Positions 34,758-43,874 of a stretch of 51,841 nucleotides of DNA are shown piece by piece. The notes beneath the pieces are model-generated. The model had not been told where the DNA came from. It was given only the letters and a program-made list of their open reading frames with translations, and did not search any database. Origin of the DNA: Planctomycetota bacterium (GTDB lineage Bacteria > Planctomycetota > UBA1135 > UBA2386). The DNA lies in contig VGZG01000018.1 in assembly GCA_016872675.1 (NCBI GenBank), positions 1-51,841 on the forward strand, in the 5' to 3' direction. Position numbers and translations under genes: made by a program. Position 1 is the first letter of the stretch, and each line of letters opens with the position of its first letter.

Positions 34758-34771
34758 GGCTCCCCGCGAAC

Positions 34772-35704
34772 TCAGCCGAAGCGCGCGTTAGGCACGATGT
34801 GGTGGCCGCGCACGAACTCGCCAGCGGTCATGTTGCGGCCGTTGTCGGGCTTGATGCGCGTGATGCGGTACAGGTCCTTGCCCGTGCACACGCGAATGCC
34901 TTCCTCGCCCGACGACTGTAGCGCGCCGGGAATGCCCATGCCGTAGAGGTCCTTCTCGACGAGACCCTCCATGACGATGAGGCGCTTGTTGCCAAGGCGC
35001 GTCTGCGCGCCGGGCTTCGGCGTCATCGCGCGCACCAGCCGATCGATCTCGATGGCGGGCAGCTTCCAGTCGATGATGCCGTGCTCCTTCTCGACCTTCT
35101 TGGCGTACGTCGCCTTGGCGTGGTCCTGCGGCGCGTACTTCGCCTTGCCCTGCTCGATGACGGCGCAGGCTTCGACCAGCGCGGCGCCGGACAGGTCGGC
35201 GAGCCGCTCGCGCAGCGCGCCGGCGTTCTCCTTGGGGTCGATCGGCGTCGACTTGGCCAGCAGCACGTCGCCGGCGTCGAGCGCCTCGACGATGCGCATG
35301 ATCGTTACGCCGGTCTCGGCGTGGCCGTCGCGCAACGCGCGCTGGATCGGCGCGGCGCCGCGGTAAAGCGGCAGCAACGACGCGTGCGCGTTGATCATGC
35401 CGTGCTTGGGCAGGTCGATCAGCGAGGGCTTGAGGATCACGCCGTAGCTGATGACGATGCCGAGGTCGGGCTTCAGCGCCCGCAGCTTGGCGACGAACTC
35501 GTCGCTGTGCGGGTCGTCGGGCTGCTCGCACGGCAGGCCGATCGCCGCCGCCGCGAGCTTCACCTCGCTGTCGTAGATCTTGCGGCCACGGCCGCGCGGC
35601 GCGTCGGGCTTGGTGACGACCAGCGCCAGCGCGCGGCCAGCGCTGGCGAGCGCTTTCAGCGCGGGGATGGCGAAGTCGCTGCTGCCGAAGAAGACAATGC
35701 GCAA
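34772..35704 (-). CDS. fmt: Methionyl-tRNA formyltransferase Fmt
   Basis: The 310-residue enzyme formylates Met-tRNA for initiation. Diagnostic segments are RIVFFGSSDFAIPALKAL at the N-terminus, KPDAPRGRGRK, the catalytic NAHASLLPLYRGAAPIQ box (Asn and His), and ALDAGDVLLAKSTPI. The C-terminal OB-like domain ends GHHIVPNARFG. The start codon is TTG 35704, because the glycine-rich nucleotide-binding loop begins a few residues later and no ATG is available. It leads an operon with rsmB. Confidence 0.95.
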   Translation of the reverse strand: MRIVFFGSSDFAIPALKALASAGRALALVVTKPDAPRGRGRKIYDSEVKLAAAAIGLPCEQPDDPHSDEFVAKLRALKPDLGIVISYGVILKPSLIDLPKHGMINAHASLLPLYRGAAPIQRALRDGHAETGVTIMRIVEALDAGDVLLAKSTPIDPKENAGALRERLADLSGAALVEACAVIEQGKAKYAPQDHAKATYAKKVEKEHGIIDWKLPAIEIDRLVRAMTPKPGAQTRLGNKRLIVMEGLVEKDLYGMGIPGALQSSGEEGIRVCTGKDLYRITRIKPDNGRNMTAGEFVRGHHIVPNARFG

Positions 35705-35837
35705 GGTCGTGGGGTCCGCTCGTAGGTGCGGCGGCGCAGGGTAGCCGTCATTCGCGCCCGCGGCGAGGGCAATCGGCGAGCGCGCTGGCGCGCTGCCATG
35801 CGTGGCGGCGCGCCGGCGAGGCCGTTACACCAGCGGC

Positions 35838-36626
35838 GTGAACGTCCCGCTCGACGACCCCGCGAACCTCGTCGCCTATGCGCCGACGGCGACGCGCCCC
35901 CTGTCGGTTTTCGGCGCGCCCGTCGAGGCCGCGCTGGTGCCGATCCGCAAGCGTCGCGCCGGCCGCGCCACCGTGGATCGGCCGGCTTTCGCGCCGAGCC
36001 GGGCTGCGCGCATCGTCGCCAGCGAGAGCTGCTGGCGCGGCGACGGGCTCGCGCTGACACCCAACGCCTTCCCGTTCGCGCGCGGCCAGCGGCTGTTGTG
36101 GCCCGAGGAGCCGCTGCGCGAGCCATCTGCCGCGATGTGGGCCGCGGCATTCGCATGGGCCGACGGCAAGGCCGGCGCGGCGCTGATCAACAACGTCGGC
36201 GCTGCGTCATCGATCGGCCGCGCGCACGCGCACCTCTGCGCCGAACGCCTGCCGTTCCTCGGCGCGCTGCGCGAACGGACCGGCCCGCGCGACCTGATCG
36301 AGTTGCCTGCCGGCGTCGAAATGGTGGCGAAGGACGTGCCGTTCTGCCTGCTCGGCGTGCGCGGCCCGGCGGCCGCACGCGCGCTGGCGGTCGTGCGCCT
36401 CGCGGAAGCGCGACTCACCGCCGCGTGGAACGTCGTCGCGCAGGACGGCGCGAGCTGGCTGCTGCCGCGGCGCGTCGAGACGCCGGCGCCGAGCTTCCCG
36501 TTGGCGCTCGGCGCCGCCGAGCTTTGGGGCCGCTGGTGCTACGTCGAGGCCGCGCCGTTCGCCGCCGCGACCGCCGCCGACCTCGAGGCCGCGCTGGTCG
36601 CCGCAAGCTGCCCGCCGTTGGCATAG
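35838..36626 (+). CDS. HIT-superfamily protein (GalT/Ap4A-phosphorylase-like)
   Basis: The 262-residue protein is a HIT-fold nucleotidyl-transferase/hydrolase. Its key motif is GRAHAHLCAERL with His130 and His132 in the His-x-His arrangement, preceded by ALINNVGAASSI, the usual Gly/Ser-rich turn. N-terminal strands include LALTPNAFPFARGQRLLWP. It may act on a sugar-1-phosphate nucleotide or a dinucleoside polyphosphate, and the substrate is not visible. Start is GTG 35838. A longer frame exists upstream but adds only an Arg-rich stretch. It lies between fmt (divergent) and the LPS operon. Confidence 0.6.
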   Translation: MNVPLDDPANLVAYAPTATRPLSVFGAPVEAALVPIRKRRAGRATVDRPAFAPSRAARIVASESCWRGDGLALTPNAFPFARGQRLLWPEEPLREPSAAMWAAAFAWADGKAGAALINNVGAASSIGRAHAHLCAERLPFLGALRERTGPRDLIELPAGVEMVAKDVPFCLLGVRGPAAARALAVVRLAEARLTAAWNVVAQDGASWLLPRRVETPAPSFPLALGAAELWGRWCYVEAAPFAAATAADLEAALVAASCPPLA

Positions 36627-36721
36627 CAGGCGGCGGCCCGGGCAAGGGCCGTGTCGAGCGCGCTCGCCAGGGCCGCGTCGACCCGATCGCCTGCGCAGTA
36701 GGTCCGCCTCGCCCCCGCCGC

Positions 36722-36727
36722 TACGCT
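36722..36727 (+). promoter_or_regulatory. -10-like hexamer TACGCT of the LPS operon
   Basis: TACGCT ends 10 nt before ATG 36738 of kdsD, the first of four overlapping genes. No Shine-Dalgarno sequence is present. Confidence 0.45.
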
Positions 36728-36737
36728 AGGCCACCCG

Positions 36738-37709
36738 ATGGACCCCAGGATCGAACGCGCGCGCGCGATCGTCGACTGCGAAGCCAAGGCCGTCCGCCAA
36801 GTCGCCGAGAGGCTGGGCCCGGCCTTCCTACAGGCGCTCGACCGCATCCTGGCGCTGCGCGGCCGCGTCGTCACCGCCGGCATGGGCAAGGCCGGCTTCA
36901 TCGCGCAGAAGACCTCGGCGACGCTCGCTTCCACGGGCACGCCGTCGATCTTCCTGCACCCGGCGGAGGCCATCCACGGCGATCTCGGCCGCATCGAAGC
37001 CGGCGACCTGCTGCTGGCGTTCTCCAAGTCTGGCGAGACGCAGGAACTGCTGGTGATGCTGCCGCACGTGAAGAACGTCGGCGTGCCGATCGTCGCGATC
37101 ACGCAGGACGCCGGCTCGACGCTCGGCCGCCACGCCGACCTCGTGCTCGAACTCGGCCGCATCGCCGAGGCCGGGCCGCACGGCCTCGCGCCGAGCGCGT
37201 CGACGACGGCGATGCTGGCGCTCGGCGACGCGCTGGCGCTGATGGTGCAGGAAGGTCGGCGCTTCGGCCCCGAGGACTTCGCCCGCTTCCACCCCGGCGG
37301 CGACCTCGGCCGACGCCTGATGAAGGTGCGCGAACTGATGCGAACCGGCGATCGCAACCCGGTCGTGCGCAGCGGCGCCACCGTCATGCAGGCGATCGAG
37401 GTGATGACGCGCACGCCAGGCCGCCCCGGCGCGACCAGCGTCGTCGACGCCACCGGCAAGCTGCTCGGCTTCTTCACCGACGGTGACCTGCGCCGGCTGA
37501 TCGAGCAAGGCCTCGCCGACCCGCGGCAACGCCTGATCGACGACGCGATGACGCGCACTCCGCGGGCAATCGACCCGGAGACCTTCGCGCTCGAAGCACT
37601 GGCGCTACTGCACCAGCGCGCCATCGACCAGATGCCGGTCGTCAGCGCCAGCGGCGCGCTGCTCGGCCTGCTCGACGTGCAGGACCTGCTCAATCTCAAG
37701 ATCGGATGA
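36738..37709 (+). CDS. kdsD: Arabinose-5-phosphate isomerase KdsD
   Basis: The 323-residue protein interconverts ribulose 5-phosphate and arabinose 5-phosphate, the first step of KDO synthesis for lipopolysaccharide. A SIS domain covers about residues 30-180: VVTAGMGKAGFIAQK, AIHGDLGRI, FSKSGETQELL and APSASTTAMLALGDALA. It is followed by FARFHPGGDLGRRL and two CBS domains (about residues 205-323) containing LGFFTDGDLRRLI and ALLGLLDVQDLL. The length matches E. coli KdsD. The stop overlaps the kdsC start (ATGA), beginning a chain of coupled genes. Confidence 0.95.
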   Translation: MDPRIERARAIVDCEAKAVRQVAERLGPAFLQALDRILALRGRVVTAGMGKAGFIAQKTSATLASTGTPSIFLHPAEAIHGDLGRIEAGDLLLAFSKSGETQELLVMLPHVKNVGVPIVAITQDAGSTLGRHADLVLELGRIAEAGPHGLAPSASTTAMLALGDALALMVQEGRRFGPEDFARFHPGGDLGRRLMKVRELMRTGDRNPVVRSGATVMQAIEVMTRTPGRPGATSVVDATGKLLGFFTDGDLRRLIEQGLADPRQRLIDDAMTRTPRAIDPETFALEALALLHQRAIDQMPVVSASGALLGLLDVQDLLNLKIG

Positions 37710-38263
37710 GCGGCCCCGCGCCCACCCCAGGCAGGCCGCGGCCGTCGCGCGACGTCCTCGCTACGATCGAGTTCCTGCTGCTCGACGTCGACGGCGTGCT
37801 GACCGACGGCCGCATTTGGTTCGACGCCGAGGGGCGCGAGCAGAAGACCTTCCACGTGCACGACGCATCGGGCCTCGTCTACTGGCACCGCAGCGGCCTG
37901 CGCTCGGGCTTCCTGTCCGGCCGCGGCGGCGACATCGTCGAACGCCGCGGGCGCGAACTCGGCGTGCACGAGTTGATGCTCCATCGCCGCGACAAAGGCG
38001 CCGCCTTCGCCGAGCTGTTGCAGCGCCAGCGGCTCGAGCCAGCGCGCGTCGCGTACGTCGGCGATGACCTGCTCGACTTGCCGGTGCTGCGCCAGGTCGG
38101 CTTCGCCGCGACGGTGCCCCAGGCGCGCGCCGAGGTGCTGGCGCAGTGCCACTTCGTCACCGCGCGGAACGCCGGCTTCGGCGCCGCCCGCGACGTCGTC
38201 GAGGAGTTGCTGCGCGCGCGCGACGCCTGGGACGCGATCCTGCAGCGGGACGGCCGCGGATGA
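37706..38263 (+). CDS. kdsC: KDO-8-phosphate phosphatase KdsC
   Basis: The 185-residue C0-type HAD phosphatase removes phosphate from KDO 8-phosphate. The nucleophile motif is LLLDVDGVLTDGRIWFD. The conserved KTFHVHDASGL loop, LSGRGGDIVERRGRELG, the Lys of RRDKGAAF, and the acidic pair in YVGDDLLDLPVL are all present. There is no cap domain, as expected for a tetrameric C0 enzyme. It overlaps kdsD by 4 nt at its start and the next gene by 4 nt at its end. Confidence 0.95.
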   Translation: MSGPAPTPGRPRPSRDVLATIEFLLLDVDGVLTDGRIWFDAEGREQKTFHVHDASGLVYWHRSGLRSGFLSGRGGDIVERRGRELGVHELMLHRRDKGAAFAELLQRQRLEPARVAYVGDDLLDLPVLRQVGFAATVPQARAEVLAQCHFVTARNAGFGAARDVVEELLRARDAWDAILQRDGRG

Positions 38264-41184
38264 AGCAGCTGCTTGCCTTCGTGCTGCTGCTAATCAGCGG
38301 CTTCGCGCTGGTGTTCTGGCTCGCCAGCGACGCGCCGACGTCGGTCGCGCCACAACTCGGCGGCGCCGCCGACGGCAAGCCGAGGTCGACGCCGCAGCAG
38401 CCAGGAGGCGTCGCCGTGCAGCAGGGTCCCCTCGGCGCGACGTTCTCGCAGACTGGCCCGCTCAACATCACGCGCTGGCGTGCGGTGCCTGAGACCGCCG
38501 GTCGCGAACGCAAGGAGGAGGTCTTCGTGCTGCAGGCCGCCGACAGCCGCCCGCTCGGCGAAGGCCGGCAGCAACTGGATGGCGTGACGGTCAAGTTGTT
38601 CGACGGGCCGGCGCACGCCGCGACGCTGCGCGCGCAGCAGGCGCTGGTCGCGCTGCAGCCCGACGCCAGCGGCAAGCCGTCGGTCGACGAAGGCAAGGAC
38701 ATCGACCTTCGCGGTGTGATCGTCGACGCCGAGCCTGGCAGTCGCCTGCGCGGCTTCCACCTCGAGCTCGGCGCCGCGCGCGTGCGCGTCGAAGATGGCG
38801 CCATCACCCTGGTCGCGCCCGACGACGAGCCGGTGCTGGCGCGCCTCGCCGACGACCGGCCACTGACGCTGCGCGGCTTCGGCCTGCGCGCGTCGCTGCC
38901 GAGCGATGCCAAGGGCCGGCTGCTGCGCGCCGACGTAGTCGTGCCGCGCGAGCCGGTCGCCGAACTCGAAGGCACGACCGTCCGGTCGCGCGGCGCGCTG
39001 CGCTTCGTCGATGACGCCGAACAGGGCGCCGCCGAGCTGACGCTGCACGACGCCGTCGAACTGACCAGCGACCGCGCCGGCTTCGCTGCTCCCGGCGGCG
39101 CCGCCGCCGCTGGCCCTGGCCGGCTCACCGTGCGCGGCGACCACTTCGTCGGCTGGCTGCTGCGCCACGAGGACGGCCAGCGCCAGCAGATGACATGGCG
39201 GCGGCTTGAGCTGACCGGCGCGCCGGCGACGGTGACGCTGCCCGGCGGCCGGCTGACGACGCCGCGCCTGACCGCGCACCCGAACGCCTATGGCGACCTC
39301 GCGTGGCTGACCGCGCACGGCGGCGAGAGCCGGATCGAGCAGACCGAAGCGCGTCGCGGCCGCGCCGTCGACGACACGCTGGTCGGCGTTAGCGAGAAGC
39401 GCGTCCACTTCGCCGAGCCGCGCGCGCTCGCCAGCGCGCACCTGCGCAGCTTCGGCTGGCCGCGCTGGACGATGCGGCCGCTCGAGCAGCTGCAGGCCGT
39501 GGTCGTCGAAGGCCGCGCCACCGTGCAGGACAAGACGTCGCTGTGCACGGCGACGGCCGGCGCACGCCTGTACCGGCGCGACGGCAGCGCCGCCGGCTTC
39601 GTGCGCGGCCTCGGCCAGTCGCGCGTCGAGCGCCGCGGCGTCGGCGCCGATAGCCGCGACCTCGTCGCCACCAGCAGCGACGGCTTCACGCTGACGGTGC
39701 GCGACGGCGTGCAGCGCGCGCAGATCGGGCCAGCGGCGCCGGGCGGCTTCGACGTCCCCGGGCCGTGGACCAAGAACGCCTTCACGCTGCGCCATGGCGA
39801 CGCCGAGGCCGCCGGCAACGGCGTGGCGACGATCGAGCAGCGCGGCGACGACGTCGTCGTCGAGGCCGGCGCGCCCGACGCGTCGATCACGGCGACGATG
39901 CCCAAAGAAGGCCTGGCCCTGCGCCGCGTGGCCCGGCTCTTCGCGCGCCTCCACGGCAATCGCCCCGTCGTCGTCGACGCCGCGGGATGGCCAGTGGACA
40001 TCGTCATCGCCCGCGGCGACGACCGCATCGCCGCGCGCGCGCCGCGGCTGTTGCAGATCGGTCCGGCCTCCCTGCGGTTGCTGCCGGCGGACCCACAGAC
40101 GCCGTTCTACTGGACCGGGCTGCCCGCCGCCGATCGCACGCCGACGCTGCGGCGCGCCATGACGAACAAAGACGGCGCCGTGCAGGACCTCGACGTGCGC
40201 GGGCCATCGATCGACGTTCACCACACCGGCGGCCGTAGCGCACTGGTCGACGCGATCGCCGTCGGCTTCGACCTGCCGGTGGTGCACGCGCGTATGCAGC
40301 AGCGCGCCGGCCAGGAAGCAACGACGCTTGCGTGCACGGCCGCGCGGCTGCGCCTGCTGCCGTTCCTCGCGCCGACGGTCTTCCGCGAGCGCCTGCTCGG
40401 CGACGACGCCGATGGCGCGCTCGGCCGCGCGCTGTTCCGTGGCGTCGGCTCGCCGTGGCTCGTCGTCGACGCCGTGCGCGACTTCCAACTCGACGATCCG
40501 CGCCAAGGCCACGTCGAGGGCCTGGGCGCGCGCCTGGTCGTCAGCCAGGGCGGCCGCGCGGCGATGTTCCTCGGCGATGCTTTCAACGGCGTTCCGGCAC
40601 AGGTCACGCGCGCGCACGATGGCCGCACGACGACGCTGCGCGGCGCCCGCGTGCGCGTCGTCGACGCAGCCGCCATCGAACTCGACGCCTTTGGCGCGTT
40701 TCCCGGCCGCGAGCAATTCCTCGCGCCAACGCTGACGTTGCACGAGGCGGAACGGACCGGTCTGCTGGCGCACATGCAGGCTGTCTGTCAGGGCGACATC
40801 GCGGTGCGCGGCGACGAGGTCGGATTCGGCGGCCCGGTCGCGGCCCGCGGCCTGCTGCCAGACGGCGCGCTCGATCCGCGCGGAATGAGCCTTGATGCAC
40901 GCACGCTGCGCCTGCTGCGCAGCGCCGAAACCGGCGAGATCGTGCGCGCTGACGCCGGCGACGTGACTCTCGACTGGACCGAGGCGCGGGCGCGCTGCGC
41001 GTCGCTCGACATCGACCTGCGCTGGAGCCGCATCGTCGCCGCCGACCCGCGCGACGCCGTGGTGACGATGCGCGACGGCCGCGAGCTGCGCTCACCGCGC
41101 ATCGAAGTGAACTATGCGACGCAGTCGGCGCGCATGACGAGCGGGCGCATGGCGCAACGCGCCGACGGCGAGGCGCCGCGGTGA
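38260..41184 (+). CDS. Giant LptC/LptA-like LPS-transport protein
   Basis: The 974-residue protein starts with one membrane anchor (about residues 3-22) and continues as a nearly uninterrupted beta-rich chain with repeated short strands, such as LRGVIVDAEPGSRLRGFHLELGA, VTLPGGRLTTPRLTAHPNAYG and LRSPRIEVNYATQSARMTSG. These are the signs of the OstA/LptA/LptC beta-jellyroll. E. coli LptC and LptA are each near 190 residues, so this one chain is about five times longer and could bridge the periplasm alone. It lies between kdsC and lptD with 4-nt overlaps on both sides, which supports LPS transport more strongly than the sequence itself. No separate lptA or lptC appears in the window. Confidence 0.72.
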   Translation: MKQLLAFVLLLISGFALVFWLASDAPTSVAPQLGGAADGKPRSTPQQPGGVAVQQGPLGATFSQTGPLNITRWRAVPETAGRERKEEVFVLQAADSRPLGEGRQQLDGVTVKLFDGPAHAATLRAQQALVALQPDASGKPSVDEGKDIDLRGVIVDAEPGSRLRGFHLELGAARVRVEDGAITLVAPDDEPVLARLADDRPLTLRGFGLRASLPSDAKGRLLRADVVVPREPVAELEGTTVRSRGALRFVDDAEQGAAELTLHDAVELTSDRAGFAAPGGAAAAGPGRLTVRGDHFVGWLLRHEDGQRQQMTWRRLELTGAPATVTLPGGRLTTPRLTAHPNAYGDLAWLTAHGGESRIEQTEARRGRAVDDTLVGVSEKRVHFAEPRALASAHLRSFGWPRWTMRPLEQLQAVVVEGRATVQDKTSLCTATAGARLYRRDGSAAGFVRGLGQSRVERRGVGADSRDLVATSSDGFTLTVRDGVQRAQIGPAAPGGFDVPGPWTKNAFTLRHGDAEAAGNGVATIEQRGDDVVVEAGAPDASITATMPKEGLALRRVARLFARLHGNRPVVVDAAGWPVDIVIARGDDRIAARAPRLLQIGPASLRLLPADPQTPFYWTGLPAADRTPTLRRAMTNKDGAVQDLDVRGPSIDVHHTGGRSALVDAIAVGFDLPVVHARMQQRAGQEATTLACTAARLRLLPFLAPTVFRERLLGDDADGALGRALFRGVGSPWLVVDAVRDFQLDDPRQGHVEGLGARLVVSQGGRAAMFLGDAFNGVPAQVTRAHDGRTTTLRGARVRVVDAAAIELDAFGAFPGREQFLAPTLTLHEAERTGLLAHMQAVCQGDIAVRGDEVGFGGPVAARGLLPDGALDPRGMSLDARTLRLLRSAETGEIVRADAGDVTLDWTEARARCASLDIDLRWSRIVAADPRDAVVTMRDGRELRSPRIEVNYATQSARMTSGRMAQRADGEAPR

Positions 41185-43760
41185 ACGCCGCGTCTGCGCT
41201 CGCCGCCGTCGCCTTCGCGGCCACCGCCGCCGCGCTGGCGCGCGCGCAGGAGCCGCAGGCGCCGACGGCCGCGCAGGCCGCGACGCCGGTGTGGGTCGCC
41301 GAGAGCAACCTGACGCAGTCGCTGGTGCGCGACGATTACCGCGAGTGGCACTTCTTCGGCGGCTTCCGCTTTGCCCTGCCCGGCCTCGACGTCGCGATTC
41401 GCGGCGGTAACGCGCTGGCGCTGACCGACCTCGAGGAGTCGCCGGCCAAGGCGCCGGCGCGCGACGCCGGCGGGCTCCGGCGCGAGCCGGCGGCGCCCGA
41501 TCCGCGCCGACACGTCTCCGAGTCCGAGTTGCAGGAACGGCTGACGCGCGCGCTGCGCGCCGTCGGCGACGCCGCGGCGCAGCCGCTCGCCGGTCGCGAG
41601 CAGCGCCTGCGCGATCTGCCGCGGTTGCTGTACTGCGAAGACGGCGTGGTGGTCGTCCGCGAGGGCGCGCAGGTCCTGCGCTGCGACCGGCTGTGGCTGT
41701 CGCCGCTCGATGACCGCGTTGTCGTCGAGAACGTCGAGCTGCGCTACGTGACGAAAACGCCGAGGGGCGAAGACGCGCTGGTCGTGCGCGGCCCACGCCT
41801 CGTCAAGCAAGGCGGCCGCTGGGTCGGACGCAACGTCACGATGACGACGTGCGCCGCCGGCGAGCCGCACGTCGCGCTCGCGGTCGACGAGCTGGAGATC
41901 CTCGAGCGCGACGGTGAGTTCGAAGTGGTCGCGCGCGGTCAATCGCTGCAGCTTGGTGGCGCAAGCGTGTTGCCGCTGCCCGACGCGCGGGTGTTCACCG
42001 CCAGCCAGAGCACTTTCCCGATCCGCTCCCTGCGCGCCGGTTGGTCGCAGCGGCTCGGCGCGGAGGGCGAAGTCGTCTTCGGGCTGCCGTGGAACGCCAG
42101 CGGCGGCGCCGTGCACGAGTGGCTGACCGGACGGCCTGCGAGCGAGTTCCGCGGCGACGCCGAGCTCGGCGTCGGCTGGATCGAGACGCGCGGCGCGCCA
42201 CTCGACGCCGCCATCGAGTACCGCGGCGGCAAGCTGTACGAGGGCAAGACCGAGGCGTTCTGGCTCGACGACAAGGGCACGGACCTGCGTGAGATCCAGA
42301 GCCGCCGCGACGGCTCCGACATCCCGCCGGGCCAGCGCGGCCTCGTCCGCACGCAGAACCGCTTCCGCCTCGGGCCGCAGACGACGCTCGACGCCGTGGC
42401 GTTCTACGCCAGCGATCCGGGCGTCTACTCGGAGTTCTTCGGCGGCGCGTACCGCACCGAAGAGGTCCCCGAGACCAGCGGCTACCTGCGTCATGCCGCC
42501 GGCAACCAACTGTTCACCGTCGGCACGCGATTCAACCTGTCCGAGTTCAGCTACCGCGACGACCGTGCGCTAGCACAGCGCTTTGTCGAGGAGTCGCCGG
42601 TGGTCACCTGGCAGCTGCTGGCGCAGCCGATCGCCGCGACGCCGTGGAACTCGCCGGTCGTGCTCGACCTGCAGACCGAGGTCGGCCAGCGGCGCAGCGA
42701 CTACGACGATCTCGACCAGGGCGCCGACCCGGGCCGCCTACGATTGCCTGACCTTGCGTACCGACCAGCGCCGCTGCGGCCCGCTGGCCGCGAACAGGAC
42801 CGCACACTGCGCTTCGACCAGCTCGTCGAGTTGTCGGCGCCATTCCACATCGCCGGTCTCAACGTGCGGCCGTACGGGTCGGTGCGGGGCACATGGTACG
42901 ACCGCACCAACGACAATTTCGGCGGCGACGGCGGCCGCGAGGGCCGCGTCGCGTCAACCGGTGGCGTCGACATCGGCACGCGCTTCTCGCGCACATGGAA
43001 GTGGATCGACGACGGCGCGACCAAGGGCCTGCGCCACGTCGTCGCCCCGCGCGTGCGCTGGCTCGACCGTTTCCATGTCGATGACGCGGCGGCGGAGTTC
43101 TTCGCTTTCGATGACCTAGACCGCCTCGGCGAGGAACAACTGGTTCGCGTCGAGATCCGCAACCTGCTGCAGTCGACCGACGGCAACGCCGACAAGAACC
43201 TGCCCCGCGACGTGGTGTTCTTCGACGTGGCGCAGGACATGTTCCCCGACGCCGCGCGCGACAACGAGGGCCAGGATCTCGGCCTGTTCCGCTACGACTT
43301 CCTCGTGCGGCCGCGGCTGCCGAACATGCCGTTCGAACGCGTCGGCTTCGGCGTCTACGGCGACCACGACTGGCGGGACGGCCTGCGAACGCTCGACGCC
43401 GAGCTGCAGCTCGGCCCGATCCTCGGCCTCGATTGGACCGCTAGCTACCGCGCCGACGCTACGGTCGACGGCGCCGTCGGCCTGATGGCGAGCGCGCAGT
43501 TGCTCGGCCGTTGGAACGTATTCGCCGGCAGCCAGCGCGATCTCGATCGCGACGAGTGGCTCGCCTATCGCTTCGGCCTGCGGCGCATCGACCACGACTG
43601 GATCATCGAGACCGGCGCCTCGTACAACCCGTTCGCGGACCAGGTCACGTTCACCATCGACTTCCTGCCGCAGCTGGGCAGCTTCAGCAGCCCGCGCAAC
43701 AGCCGCTTCGGCGGCGACGATGGGCTCGACCGTCCGGGCGCGACCGCGTCGTCGTACTGA
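41181..43760 (+). CDS. lptD: LptD-like LPS-assembly outer-membrane protein
   Basis: The 859-residue protein has a signal peptide cleaved near AQE. A periplasmic jellyroll domain follows (about residues 100-270; LYCEDGVVVVREGAQVLRCDRLWLSPLDDRVVVENVELRYV reads as stacked OstA strands). The rest is a large C-terminal beta-barrel, with runs such as PYGSVRGTWYDRTNDNFG and HVVAPRVRWLDRF and a final strand followed by a short tail. LptD inserts lipopolysaccharide into the outer leaflet. The barrel has LptD-type LPS-assembly features, but the paired cysteines of enterobacterial LptD are not evident. It starts at GTG 41181, overlapping the previous stop. Confidence 0.82.
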   Translation: MNAASALAAVAFAATAAALARAQEPQAPTAAQAATPVWVAESNLTQSLVRDDYREWHFFGGFRFALPGLDVAIRGGNALALTDLEESPAKAPARDAGGLRREPAAPDPRRHVSESELQERLTRALRAVGDAAAQPLAGREQRLRDLPRLLYCEDGVVVVREGAQVLRCDRLWLSPLDDRVVVENVELRYVTKTPRGEDALVVRGPRLVKQGGRWVGRNVTMTTCAAGEPHVALAVDELEILERDGEFEVVARGQSLQLGGASVLPLPDARVFTASQSTFPIRSLRAGWSQRLGAEGEVVFGLPWNASGGAVHEWLTGRPASEFRGDAELGVGWIETRGAPLDAAIEYRGGKLYEGKTEAFWLDDKGTDLREIQSRRDGSDIPPGQRGLVRTQNRFRLGPQTTLDAVAFYASDPGVYSEFFGGAYRTEEVPETSGYLRHAAGNQLFTVGTRFNLSEFSYRDDRALAQRFVEESPVVTWQLLAQPIAATPWNSPVVLDLQTEVGQRRSDYDDLDQGADPGRLRLPDLAYRPAPLRPAGREQDRTLRFDQLVELSAPFHIAGLNVRPYGSVRGTWYDRTNDNFGGDGGREGRVASTGGVDIGTRFSRTWKWIDDGATKGLRHVVAPRVRWLDRFHVDDAAAEFFAFDDLDRLGEEQLVRVEIRNLLQSTDGNADKNLPRDVVFFDVAQDMFPDAARDNEGQDLGLFRYDFLVRPRLPNMPFERVGFGVYGDHDWRDGLRTLDAELQLGPILGLDWTASYRADATVDGAVGLMASAQLLGRWNVFAGSQRDLDRDEWLAYRFGLRRIDHDWIIETGASYNPFADQVTFTIDFLPQLGSFSSPRNSRFGGDDGLDRPGATASSY

Positions 43761-43783
43761 CGGCGCGTGGGCGCAGCGGGCTG

Positions 43784-43803
43784 CGCGGGCTTCCTCGCCC
43801 GCG
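43784..43803. terminator. Hairpin between convergent genes
   Basis: CGCGGGC and GCCCGCG form a perfect 7-bp stem with loop TTCCTC between the stops of lptD and the DUF481 gene. No T tract follows on either strand. Confidence 0.45.
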
Positions 43804-43874
43804 GGCGCTCGCCGCGTTGCGGCCGCGCCCAGGGGATCGCGAGCCGCGCCGCGCGCCGTGCGCGTGAGCACGGC

